This document shows positions 35,700-46,470 of a stretch of 64,000 nucleotides of DNA, in pieces. A program made the position numbers and the translations under genes. Under the pieces are notes generated by a model. The model ran no database searches and was not told the origin of the DNA. It worked only from the letters and a program-made list of their open reading frames with translations. Source of the DNA: Myrica gale (taxonomy: Eukaryota > Streptophyta > Magnoliopsida > Fagales > Myricaceae); assembly GCA_963930655.1 (NCBI GenBank), contig OZ005604.1, positions 2,614,001-2,678,000 of the forward strand, read 5' to 3'. The first letter of the stretch is position 1. Each line of letters begins with the position of its first letter.

Positions 35700-37260
35700 C
35701 TTCTATTCATGACATAAAACTTTAACAAGCAACTTCGACCCTATATTGGCAAAAAAATTTACATTTTTTGCTCTGAGAATATTTACAAATTTTTTGCTCT
35801 GAGAATATTTTCGTGTAAAGATGTGAAAGAACTAAAGAACCATTTTCACATCATTTTAATCCTGAAAATAAAATTGTTTTTATTGAAGTAAGCACGACTT
35901 CAAAAATGTTTTTATTTGGCGGGTTTTTTTAGATGATTAGTGCATAATCGGTACATAATCTATTACTACCAATCAAAAAAACGATATTTAGCTATAGTCT
36001 TTTTAACGACGATCAGTAAAAATGCCGCTACATAATACTTTTAGCTGCAGTTTTTTTAAAACGCTTCTAAAATAGGTGAATAAATACGGCTACAAGCTGT
36101 ATCCTTATTGCAGAGCTTTTAAAAAAGCGTCAAGTAGTATCTTTTCTTTTTCTTTTTTTCAACTGCTGCAAAAAGTGAATATTTTATCAGCTTTTACTAA
36201 ACAGCACTGTCAAAAGGGAATTATTTAGCAGCACTTATAACCAAACGCCGCAATAATTCGTACATATAGTGGCGTTTGTTTAAAACTGCGGCAAAAAGCT
36301 CTGAAAGCACTAAAAACTTGTGATTTAGCATTGTTTTGTTAATAAACGTTGCTAAATAGCATTCCTAGCAGGTTCTCTATTATAATATTTTAGTTAGAAT
36401 AGAGAGTCAATTTAATCAAAAAGTTAAAAAACACTCCTCAATAGTCTCTTTAATTTAACAAATTTTAACAAAAAAGTTTAACATATGAATAGCGGTTCTC
36501 TATTTTTAGAGCCATTATTCACTTCACTAACTTAAAATAATAATATTTTTCTTCTTTTTTAATTTTTTTTTTATTTTTTTTCTATTTTTAGAAAATTATT
36601 GTTCACTTCACCATCTTCAAATTTAAAAAATTCCAATAGTTAGTAAAATATAAAATTTAAAAATCGACATTTTTAGGATAAGACAAATATTCAAAAATAT
36701 GACTGATACGATAAAATGAATATTCAAAAATATAAATGTTAGAGAAAGAATAAAGAAATCTTTGAAAAATAATATTTAAATAAAATAGTAAAAGTAGATT
36801 GTTAAAATAGAGAAGCTGCTGAGAATGTTTTTAAAAAGTTGATAGTTAAAATAGATAAGTGTACTTTTTGATTAAAATAGAGAGCTAAATTTAAAGATGC
36901 TACTATGAATTCTCTAAGCCTGTTATTTTAGCAGCGTGGAAAAACGTTGTGACAGGTACTTTTTGCAGCATTTTGGTCCCCGAGGTTAAGGCATTGATAG
37001 CCAGATTTCTAGCGTAGAAAAGACTCGTCGTCCCTACGTACAGACTACGGAGACACATTCTATGACTATCACCAACTCTTTTTCCAACCGCACTGCTTGT
37101 ATTCCTTCTTATATTCTGTATTGCGCCTCTGGTTCTGATTTGATTTAGTTTTTAATGGAAATGTTGGTTTATTGAGAAAAAAAATGTTGGAAATGTTAGA
37201 AAAGTGCGCTCTATGTAACTCCTATAGCTCTTTTAAGCATCCTCAAATTTGAGTATCATA
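35700..37260. repeat. duplicated DNA element with GCxGC subterminal repeats, copy 1
   Basis: A degenerate element full of short inverted words of the type GCAGCGTTTT / AAACGCCGCAA, e.g. near 36010, 36240, 36280 and 36930. This texture is typical of CACTA-like non-autonomous elements. The second copy is at 44690-45490. Shared landmarks include AAAAATGCCGCTACATAATA, GCAGCGTGGAAAAACGTTGT and GATTTCTAGCGTAGAAAAGA. Confidence 0.6.
36370..36915. mobile_element. AT-rich insertion in the duplicated DNA element
   Basis: Present in copy 1 but absent at the matching point of copy 2 (about 45257). Near both ends are inverted words: AATAGAGAGTCAATTTAATC at the left and, reversed, AGCTCTCTATTTTAATC at the right. 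It is probably a MITE. The target duplication was not resolved. Confidence 0.5.
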
Positions 37261-37269
37261 TAGGGGTGC

Positions 37270-37620
37270 CATGCATTCTAATCCTCTAGAACTCCTTTAC
37301 TAAGCTAAAAAATAATGAATGTTTGCTCTCCAAATTAAAAAATTTCAAAGACTGAGGCGTTATTCTCATCAAGGCGAACCACCACGGGGGAGTGTGAGAG
37401 ACTCCAGAAGATAATAAAACAGCATACGACGCACTAAATAAATCATCCCAACAACCATTAACCACCACCCTATACAACTTGGGCATAATCGGAGTCGAGT
37501 ACTCCAATTTATTATACCAAGTGAAAATCTGTCCCGCAAATCTCAAATCTACCGATCCATTGCGACATAAATAAGAATCCCAATCATACATCCAATGAGG
37601 CCAATTATCTAAATCTTTAT
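37270..37620 (-). mobile_element. L1-type LINE fragment (endonuclease domain)
   Basis: The minus strand encodes SVDLRFAGQIFTWYNK, then MPKLYRVVVNGCWDDLF and, later, SLKFFNLESKHSLF. These match the C-terminal part of the apurinic-type endonuclease of plant L1 elements (usual form FTWSN...KLDRVLVN..W...F). The expected SDHSP motif is degraded to SHTPP. There is no reverse transcriptase, so it is a dead fragment. Confidence 0.75.
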
Positions 37621-38564
37621 GGTCTGTTTATTTGCTTGTAAAACTATTATTTATTTAAAAAACTTTTCATTGAAAATTTTTCATGAAAAAATTTCATTTT
37701 CAGTGTTTGGTTATTCTTTGCAAATTTTTTCAAGAAATTTTTTTTTATGTTTGACACACTTAATGATTTACGTATTTACATAAAAAGCATAATTATCGTA
37801 TAGGTCTATAGTTTACACTTTTGACATTTTAGTCCCTTAAGTATCGATTTCAATCATCGGGTTCCTGAGATAAGTTTTTTAGACAATCAATTTCTCGTCC
37901 TATTATAGTTAGCCAACAAACGAAATAATGTTTATCCGAATTTTAGATGTTATCTCAATGTCAATCATAGTCTGCCCTGTGTGATGAAATTTTTCTCAAA
38001 ATTTTAATATTTAGTCCCTACCATACTGATTTTAGCGCGAAGATACCTGAGGTACACTTTTGCGATAAAATTGGTCCCCACAGTTCAATTGTCCTTAGCC
38101 AATTAAAGGAAAAGTGTCCACATGACCTGCAAAGATAAGAATATAAAACTTCTATGCAACCTTCAAATTCAAATTTTATTTATATAACTTTTTTATTTTT
38201 AATAAAAATTTGAATAATTTTGTGTTGGAGGGGCATTTCGGTCAATTTTTAATTTGGTTTAATGGTCAAATCAAACAGAAGGTAATAATTTATTGTTTTT
38301 AAAACATATGAGGTGAAATAAAATATTTTGAAACTTGAGGGAGATTTACTGATTTTTTCCCATTGATATAAGGCGTACTATAATGCTTCCCAAAAAAAAA
38401 TGGTTTACAGAAAATTTGGCCTTAATTTATTTTCTGAAAAATAATAAAGCTTTTATAGCTACATGAAAACTTTTTACTTTAACTTCATTTTCAGGTGTTT
38501 GCCAAATACCTGAAAATAACTAAAATAAATTACGAAATTTGTTTTACAATCAAGCAAACTAACC
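37621..38564. mobile_element. non-autonomous DNA transposon with inverted termini
   Basis: The left end is GGTCTGTTTATTTGCTTGTA; the right end reversed is GGTTAGTTTGCTTGATTGTA. TTA occurs next to both ends (37617-37619 and 38565-38567), consistent with a Tourist/PIF-type target. The interior is AT-rich, with no coding frame of note. It lies between units A and B. Confidence 0.55.
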
Positions 38565-38629
38565 TTAGTGTTTCCTTTAACCATTTGATGAAAAGGAGGG
38601 GGGGTCTTTATAATTGCACAAAAAACGTA

Positions 38630-41600
38630 GGTCAATGAACTAAAAAAATACAAGCACGGATCTAAAACCAAAATGAACAAAAAGTTTGGAAGGTTTTGAC
38701 GTATAGGTCTTTATCCTTAATATTGATAACTGCTAAGTACTTTGTCAGTTTGTCTACACTAACGAAATTTATGTAACTTTAAGAAATTTTGGGTTTTTTT
38801 TCGACCCTTAGACTATGCATGCTAAGATGTATTTTTAGGCTATATGTTTATTTCTCAATGTGTATTTAATTTGTACCTAAAAAGGCCTTTTTATAGGACT
38901 CAACTTACAAATAACTCATATTCTTAACCAACATCGTTGGACTTAGACCATTTCTATTCTAACAAAAATAAATGGATAAATACAGTAGTGAGATTCAAGT
39001 GAAATGAACAAGCTGATTTATATTCAGAAAAAAAAAACAAGCTGCTTTATAATTCAATCAACAAGCATAAAATTAGTACAAAAATAATACATAGTTTTTA
39101 GCAAAAACAACCCAGATGACTATTAATTAGTACAATATTACCAATGGAGATCGAAACTTATATAAATTCGTTTTGAAGATTCTTGTCTTGTTTTTGAGTT
39201 TTGAAAGTGTGCATTAATGGGCAAGCTCCGAGATTAGCACTCTTAATTTGCGGGCTAGACCTCCCGACCACAAATCCAGCTGAAAGGAATAGGGGGTCCT
39301 TTTTCAGCTTTTGCCATGCCTCTCTCCTCTAGCCGCTTCATCTTTCTAAGTAATCCACAGACATAGTCTTGGGCTTCTCGTCCCTCGCTTGTAAGTCCAG
39401 TTAGCTTCTCCACATTCCATTTGGCGACCAAATGTGCAAATACTCCCATGTAGTCCCTGGCCGTGTACACCCCAATCCGAGAGGCAACGCTTGTAAAGTG
39501 ATCGAAAAGACGATCATCCTGGCCATCGTACATTAAGTGGGCTGGCATAGCTATTTTCTTTCTCATCATCTCGGCGAAGGCGATGACAGTCTCACTAGGA
39601 TCCAACTCAAAAAGCTTCGTGACTATTTCGGTGTAGGCAATTTCATGGCGCTTCTCATCCGCGGCAATTGTGCCACATATTTGGGCAAGCTTTTCTTCCC
39701 CATACTTCATGGCCAACCGGGCTGTATTACCATGGGAGATAAACGTTGCTCTTTCTTGGAATGACGTGTAGATTGTAATCAGATAAGGATTAGTCCCGGT
39801 ACCGACATCCTAAGGGAAAAGAGACATTAACAGCTAGTTAGATGATCATCACTGTGATCATTTACTTGAATATAGTACCCTTTACAAAATGACTATTTAA
39901 GAAAATTAATTCGATCGATGTACCTTAATAAAATACGAGGGTCTGTTTAAACAAAGTATCAAAGAAGTGAAGATTTAAAGAATATCTAGACTAAACAATG
40001 ACATAACATGCTAGAGTTATTTAGGCTCCGACTAAATTAACATGAATTGACGTAAGATATTGTCACCACTAACATTGGAATATAAAGATATGGAGTGGAA
40101 GGACATGGAGCTGGAAAGTGACGAATAAAAAGTTAAGGTAAATACTATAATAGGTTTGCCGCATATCTCACCAGTCCGGACCGAATCAGATAGTGTGTTG
40201 TCTTCTCTATTTCTTTCATGTCCACCCTTCCTGAAAGGTAGAGATACCTATTGAGTAGATCGCCGTGCCTATTTTCTTCAGCACTCCATCCCCTTGCCCA
40301 TGTTGCCCAAGGCGTGTCATCAACTCCAGTTTGGTCGCGATAGATGTCTGAACCATTGAGACGAGCTTGATAAGTTGGAAGAGCTTCTTCAGTGACCATG
40401 TCGCCCACTAAGACGACAAAATAGTCGTCGGGAAGCTCCTTTGATCTCAGCCTTAGTTCCTTAACTTGCTCAAAAAATTCGTCGGAGGTAGGATCTGGCA
40501 AAAAGTCTTGTGGTTGCCACGATTTCTCCACCGGTTTCAAGTATGTTACGAGGTTGTTTTGAGCCCAATCCTCCATGGACTTAAATATTTCAACCTTTTC
40601 AGGTGGCATGGTGGTGGCAGCCAATGCCATGGAGAACTTGGGAGATCTCATGAGGCTGGATTTTCGTGGGCGAGAAAAAGAAGGCAGCTTCGTAGGTGGA
40701 GAAGTGAAAAGATTCACGACTTGGAGGGCCATTTTCTTTGGTCTCTCTTAGCTTTCTCTTTTGAGACGTTGTCCCTATTGAAGTGAGGAGAGAAATGCTC
40801 TCTTTTGAGCTGCCCGTACCGAAGAGAGGAGTGAAATGCTTTATTTATAACAAAATCATTAATCCCCCCTCTCGCAAGCGTAAAAGATTCATAACATTTT
40901 TTTTTTTTTGCTTTTTTAAGTTGAACGTGCACACAAAACCTTGAATCACATTTTTGTTCTTAATCTTACTTACCTTCTTCTATCTTCTTTTCCATTTTTT
41001 CTAGGCTGGTGTCTTCTTTCTCAAATGAAGTACTACTTGATCGTGCAGGGAATCCAAGACAAAAAGAAAATATATCTTTTGATCAATGACCATTTTGATC
41101 AACCTAAACCTGCCCAAGTTTGTCTTTCACCATATACTACTTTGTACAGCGCAGCTTTGCTAGCTAATATCTGCGCCAATTAGCATTGCATGCTTTCCTC
41201 TTAAATGGATCGCATGTATCATGACTTGCCCATGCTCGTAATTATTAATCACGAAAGTGTGAGCCACTTCCTCCGTCATTGGTATATCAGATTCTTCCCA
41301 CGTTAATTACAGCAACTAGACCCTGATGTGGTTCCATCAACTCTGGTATGTATAATTGTCTGTCGTGTTCTCCGACGGCCATTGGTACTTAATTATAATG
41401 TTATTCAAATCACATTGTCTGCTAAACAAAACAATATTTTCTTCTTGGACGCGGTCGTCAACGATGTCGTTTTCTGTCTATCCAAATTCTAACTCAAAAT
41501 TTTCAAATTAAAATCATTAGAATAAAAACGGTACTGTAAATTAAGTGTTAAAGTCAACTAGATAGCTTCAGGGTACGTAGCTGTACTTTCGTGTACTATA

Positions 41601-42057
41601 CGTATATACTCCTCATAATTCAGAGGGGCATTGGTCTTAATTAATTTCTAACAAGTTTTGCCATTACTAGCCCACGATGGCTGTCAGCGGGTCCTCGTTG
41701 AATTTTGTATGTTAGGAATATATTAATATAAGTTTTCGTAAGAGATATGCAATATAAACGTACACTTTTTTCGTAAATTTCATTTCGAACTAAAACCTTA
41801 ATTTGGTAAACTGGTAATTATAGTGGAGCAAAGATTACTACTTGTAAGTCACGAATCTCTAACTTTTGAAATAATATTATGTAAATATATTGAATATACA
41901 CGTGTGAAAGTGTAAAAAGATTGAGAGAAATCGGAAGTATAAGTGGTTAATATATATAGCATTTGCTCCATAATTAATTAGGAGAAGAAACTCAAGATTT
42001 AAAATGTAGTCAGCCTAGAAAAATATTTAGTTCGTGTTTTCAAAAAGTAAACTGATG
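38630..42057. repeat. desaturase-locus duplication unit B
   Basis: Collinear with 30390-34310: downstream flank, gene, TATA region and about 1.3 kb upstream. It lacks the hAT element and most of the miniature LTR element found in unit A. Unit B ends abruptly at about 42057, where a copia fragment begins. Confidence 0.8.
39255..40732 (-). CDS. SAD: plastid stearoyl/acyl-ACP desaturase, copy B
   Basis: The same structure as copy A: exons 40172-40732 and 39255-39809 (stop at 39255), exon lengths 561 and 555 nt exactly as in A, 371 residues. Transit peptide [27 protein letters not shown] and DEKRHE di-iron motifs and the [10 protein letters not shown] end are all kept. Substitutions relative to A are conservative or in surface-like stretches ([12 protein letters not shown] for [20 protein letters not shown] for [13 protein letters not shown] for LLGKM). 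With no stop or frameshift the copy looks under constraint. It should be a second active plastid acyl-ACP desaturase, with the TATA box at 40842-40849 conserved. Confidence 0.92.
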
Positions 42058-42285
42058 TGTATCTGGAGACGAATAAGGGCACGAGATTGATTCTAAAAAA
42101 TGTAAAACATATTCATAACATTCGTTTGAACTTGATTTCTGCAGGTCAACTTGATAAAAATGGGTAATGCAGTACTTTCAGTGATGGTCAGTGGAAGCTC
42201 GCTAGGGGTGCTATGGTTGTAGCTCGAGGTAAGAAGCTTTCTGCGTTGTACATTATGCAGGTCAAAGATCTTTAACGATATTGAA
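42058..42285 (+). mobile_element. Ty1/copia gag-pol fragment (pre-integrase region)
   Basis: The plus strand reads NLISAGQLDKNG, stop, CSTFSDGQWKLARGAMVVAR, then LYIMQ. This is the GAG-pre-integrase segment of copia polyproteins (usual form NLISVGQLD...F....K..KG..V..G.....LY). One in-frame stop and no flanking LTRs. It abuts the upstream region of desaturase copy C. Confidence 0.8.
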
Positions 42286-44400
42286 GAAAAGATTGAAATG
42301 CTTCATTTATAATAAAAAAAATCATTCCCCCCTCTCGCAAGCATAAAAGTTTCATATCATTCAATTTTGTTGTTCTTTGTTTTGCTTTTCTAAGTTGAAC
42401 GTGCACACAAAACCTGCAATCACATCTTTGCATGTTCTTCTTATAACTTAGCTAGCTTCTTCTATCTTCTATTGGAATTTCCTTTTCTTCTTTTCATTTT
42501 TTCTGGGCCGGTGTCTTCTTTTTCAAATGAAGTCGATCGTGCAGGGATCCAATTAGACAAAAAGAAAATATTTTTTGAAGTGACCATTTTGATCAACTTA
42601 AACCTGCCCAAGTTTGTCTTTCACCATATACCCACTTTGTACAGCGCAGCTTTGCTAGCTAGCTAATATCTGCGCCAATTAGCATTGCATGCTTTCCTCC
42701 TGTACTTTTGGGATATATTAATTTAGTAGAAGCTTTACTAGTATTGTTTCCTCCGCCAATGGTATATCAGATTCTTCCCACGTACGTTACAAACTAATTA
42801 CAGCAACTAGACCATGATCATGTGGTTCAATCAACTCTAGCTGGTACTACGTGTATATAATTGTCTGTCGTGTTCTCTGACGGCCATTGGTACTTATAAT
42901 GCTATTCAAATAACATTTTCTTCTTGGACGGTCGTCAACCTTGTCTTTTTCGATCGATTCTTTTTTTTTCTTGGTAAAATAAATCGATCGATTCAAATTC
43001 TAACTCAAAATTTTCAAATTAAATCATTAGAATAAAAACGGTATGGTAAATATAGTATTAAAGTCAACTAGCTAAAGGGTACGTAGCTGATTCGTGTACT
43101 ATTATTATACATGAGGCTCGCCATAGTTCTTTTTTTTTCGAAAAAAAAAAACCAATAGATTAAAAACAAGAAAACAAAACGGAAAGACAACAAGACAACA
43201 GGACAGACGGGACAAAGAAAACCAGCAAGACCCTCGGACGGATCAGAGGAACCACTATATACTCCATGTAGGGCAGAGGGAGTGATGGCCGGACATAGTA
43301 TGCAGAGCTACTAGGACCTAGACAAGCCGGTAAAACGCCACAAACGACGCGTAGTGAGACCCAACAAAGGGTCGGAGAAGAGCCACAAGGACTCGGATAA
43401 GCCCACAGAAGGGGCGGACAGACAACCACGAGACAAAACAAACAACAAGCACTAAACAGAGGGGCAAACCCAAACGGGTGAAAACACGACACAACACGAG
43501 CCCTAAACAGAGGGGCAGGCCTAAACAGGCGACTACAGTACAGCACACAAGCCCTAAACAACTGGGTAGACCCAAACGGGTTTATTGGGGGTAGGACCGG
43601 CGGCGGCGGCGGAAGGCGGCGGCGGCCCGAGGATGGCAGTGCACAGAGCAACGGAAAAGGGAGCCCCTGAGGCGCTGAGGCCACGACAGCGAAGAGCAGA
43701 AGCGGACGGAGGCCGGAAGAGGCCGAACGCGCCCATATAGTGGGCGGCGCGTGAGATCCACGCACACCGCTTGGTGCGCGTGGATCAACACGCGCTGGCC
43801 GATGAGTGTCGTCCGGCCACCGTCGGGAAGCGCTGCGCCCGGGGAAGACTACCAGCCGGCGCGTGTCGACGGGGACGGGGCGAAAGCCGCCGAAATTCGA
43901 AGAGGAGCCACCTGCCAAGAAAAGAAAAAAAAACACCCAAGCCAACCGGAGACCAATCCAACCAGAAGAGGGAAAAGGAGGAAGAAGAGGAAGGAGAAGA
44001 AAAAGAAAGGGAAAAAGGAGGAGGGGTCCGTAGGGGCGCAGGGGGTGGGGGAAGAACAGGGGTGATTTTTTAGGTTCTGTGGGTTGGAGAGAATCGGGGG
44101 GGCTTTTTTTTAGGCTCGTCATAGTTCAGATGGGCGGTATTGGTCTTTCTAACAAGTTGTGTCATTACTAGCCTGGCCACGATGGCTGTCAGCGGGTCCT
44201 CATAGGAGATAATGAGATATATATGCAATATAATTAAACACTTTTTTTTTCCTAAATTTCATTTGGAACTAAAACCTTAATTTGGTAAAACTGGTAAATA
44301 ATGATTGTCTGTAGATGTTATCTTTATTTTGCTATTAGAGTGGAGCAAAGAATACAACCCGTAAAGTCACGAAACTCTAACTTTTGAAATAATCTTATAT
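42286..44400 (-). repeat. desaturase-locus unit C: upstream region without a gene
   Basis: 42286-43111 and 44128-44400 match the upstream regions of copies A and B step by step: the TATA area (now TATAAATG), the reverse-strand leader, and the words TGCAGGGATCCAA and TTGTACAGCGCAG. The coding region that should lie at its left is absent and replaced by a copia fragment. A retroposon (43128-44111) splits it. Confidence 0.8.
43128..44111 (-). mobile_element. non-autonomous poly(A) retroposon, family R, copy E3
   Basis: The insertion is flanked by near-identical 16-bp direct repeats AGGCTCGCCATAGTTC (43112-43127) and AGGCTCGTCATAGTTC (44112-44127). The tail is a T-run at 43128-43137 (poly(A) on the minus strand), so the element reads on the minus strand. 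It starts T/C-rich (CCTCTTCTGGTTGG), has a GC-rich middle with GTGGATCTCACGCGCC, and ends TTTTAATCTATTGG. A 320-codon minus-strand open frame covers nearly all of it, but its translation is low-complexity and matches no family. Two 51-bp tandem units plus a partial third lie at about 43425-43563. It resembles copies 53932-54693 and 59867-60656. Confidence 0.8.
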
Positions 44401-44689
44401 AAATATATAGGGGTAAAATCATAGTTAGTCCCCAATATTTGGGTAAAAATCAAATAGCTCATTTAACTTTTAATTCAATAATTTGAGATCAATAACTTTT
44501 AAAACCTATCAATCTTCGTCCCACGTCTAAATCAGGCATTAAGTCTGACAGAAAATTATGCAAAATGACCAAAATGTCCTTCCAAGGCTAAATTTTTAAA
44601 AATAAATATAAATAATATAAATTTAAGAAAGAAATTAAAAATAAATAGATTATTGAAATAGAGTTTCCGAATTTTATTTAAAAATATTA

Positions 44690-45490
44690 ATTTTATACAT
44701 CATTTTAATCCCTATAGCAATTGTATATTGAAAAATAAAATTGTTTTTTATTGAAGTACGAACTCAAAAATGTTTTTATTTGTGGCTTTTGTATAGATGA
44801 TTAACGCATAATTCGTAGGAAGACATAATCTATTACTATAAAAGAAAAAGAAAAAGACCTTTAATGACAATCCTTTTACCGTCATCGGTAAAAATGCCGC
44901 TGCATAGTACTTTTAGCCACAATTTTTTAAAAATACTGCTAAAATATTATTTTTAACAGCATTTGGTGAATAAGCACGGCTAAAAGTATCCTTATTGCAG
45001 TGCTTTAAGAAAGCGTTCTAGTATCTTTTACTTGTAGCAGCGATTTTTTTCAACCGCTGAAAAAAGTGAATTTATTAAACAGCTAGCTCTGCCAAAAGGG
45101 AACGATTTAGCAATTGACACTTTTAACCAAACGCCGCAATAATTCGTACATTTAGCTGCGTTTGTTTAAAACAGTGGCAAAAAGGTTTGCATGTTAGCAG
45201 CGTTTTCCAAGGGCTCTAAAACTTATGATTTAGCAGCGTTTTATTAATAAACGTCACTATAACCTAGTTATTTTAGCAGCGTGGAAAAACGTTGTGATAG
45301 GAAATTTTAGCAACATTTTGGGCCAAGGTTAAGCCATTGATTGCGAGATTTCTAGCATAGAAAAGACTCCTCAACCCTACGGAGATACACGCAGTTTGTC
45401 ATCAACTCTTTTTCCAACCACAATACCTCATCTGTTGGAAATGCTAGAAAAGTGCACTCTATTTAACTTCCGCATCTCTTTCTTAAGCAT
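44690..45490. repeat. duplicated DNA element with GCxGC subterminal repeats, copy 2
   Basis: Matches 35800-37250 collinearly (AAAAATGCCGCTGCATAGTA, AAACGCCGCAATAATTCGTA, GCAGCGTGGAAAAACGTTGT) but lacks the 0.55-kb AT-rich insertion of copy 1. It sits at the far end of unit C in the same relative position as copy 1 in unit A. Confidence 0.6.
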
Positions 45491-45689
45491 CCTCAACTTT
45501 TAGTATAATTTAAACCAGTGGCCGAATTAGAACTCGAGTGGAGGGGGGAAAACTCCTAATTAAGGCGAAATGACATCTCAAAATTTTTTCCTACGTAATA
45601 CAAACTTTGTCTTAGAGTTAAAATATCGAAAATTAAGGACTAAAAGTATTAAAAATATTGAAATACACATACCGTACTATTTGTTGAGA

Positions 45690-46287
45690 CTGCGAGATAA
45701 CAATTGAATCATACGGTTCTGCATATTCTGAAAACGTTGGAAAATAGTTTTGTTCTCAATAGTTTCAAAATTTTCCCTCTTGATGTATACTATCATGTTA
45801 TTGTTCATCCATTCACTCTCATCTTATTACGCAACTCAGTCTTGATAATCTTCATTGCAAAGAACATTATCTCAACGGTTGCATTCACAACTAGTAAGAC
45901 TAATGTCAACTCAATAAGGAGATAAATCAATGGATATAGGGTATGCTTTCTTGTTTCAATCATCTTCATAGCAAGACATCCAATATCTTGAAGCCCAGAA
46001 AAAACATCAGTATTTCTCACATGATCAATGTAGGTGTGAAGTTGATGTCTAAGAATCATACGAGCAGCTGTTGAAGAAATCTTCTCGATAAAACTCAGTA
46101 AGACGAAGTAACTTAACATGATCAAACGTTGAGGTCAGCAATCCCAACATCATATTCTTCAATGGATTTACGTAATCCGAAGTCAGCAATAATATCATCC
46201 AGACTAAACAAAATACGTGGTTTTTTCAAACTAGTATTTGCATCAGAAGTAGAAGTACTAGACGACTCCACGCTGGCTGACTTGGTC
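45690..46287 (-). pseudogene. zf-MYM/TTF-type hAT transposase, internally deleted
   Basis: On the minus strand, 46285 to about 46130 encodes an N-terminal-like stretch (SLDDIIADFGLRKSIEEYDV), and 46125 to 45805 jumps straight to the C-terminal dimerisation part (LQDIGCLAMKMIETRKHTLY, NATVEIMFFAMKIIKTELRN). Most of the roughly 700-residue protein between these ends is missing. Family: TTF/zinc-finger-MYM-type hAT transposase-like proteins. Its left end is joined directly to desaturase fragment D. A related C-terminal fragment occurs at 63625-64000. Confidence 0.7.
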
Positions 46288-46288
46288 T

Positions 46289-46452
46289 TGAATATTTCAA
46301 CCTTTTTCTGGTGACATAGTGGTGGCAGCCAATGCCATGGAGAACTTGGGAGATCTCATGAGGCTTGATTTTCGTGGGAGAGAAGAAGAAGAAGAAGAAG
46401 GAGGTAGCTTCATAGGTCGAAAAGTGAAAATATTCACGACTTGGAGGGCCAT
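46289..46452 (-). pseudogene. acyl-ACP desaturase first-exon fragment, copy D
   Basis: From the ATG at 46452 the minus strand encodes MALQVVNIFTFRPMKLP, a run of six serines (TCT repeat), then [17 protein letters not shown] and TTMSPEKG followed by a stop. An extra A compared with copies A and B causes the frame change. After about 54 codons the sequence leaves the desaturase and enters a hAT fragment. Only the transit peptide and the start of the mature protein remain. Confidence 0.9.
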
Positions 46453-46470
46453 TGTCTTTGGTCTCTCTTA

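Larger units (their letters stand above)
30390..37260. repeat. desaturase-locus duplication unit A
   Basis: The unit contains the downstream flank, the gene and a long upstream region. Its left part (30390-34310) matches unit B (38640-42056) collinearly. Its right part (35700-37260) matches 44690-45490 downstream of unit C. It holds three insertions absent from the other copies: a miniature LTR-like element, the hAT element 34581-35654, and a block at about 36370-36915. Confidence 0.8.

Noticed and set aside
35700..37260. CRISPR-like array because of many short repeated words
   Set aside because: The words are inverted and irregularly spaced in a plant transposon; there are no regular direct repeats or spacers.
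43160..44122. 320-codon minus-strand open frame as a real gene
   Set aside because: It starts in the flanking target duplication, is low-complexity (Pro/Leu/Ser/Arg-rich) and is fully explained by a GC-rich retroposon with 51-bp repeats.
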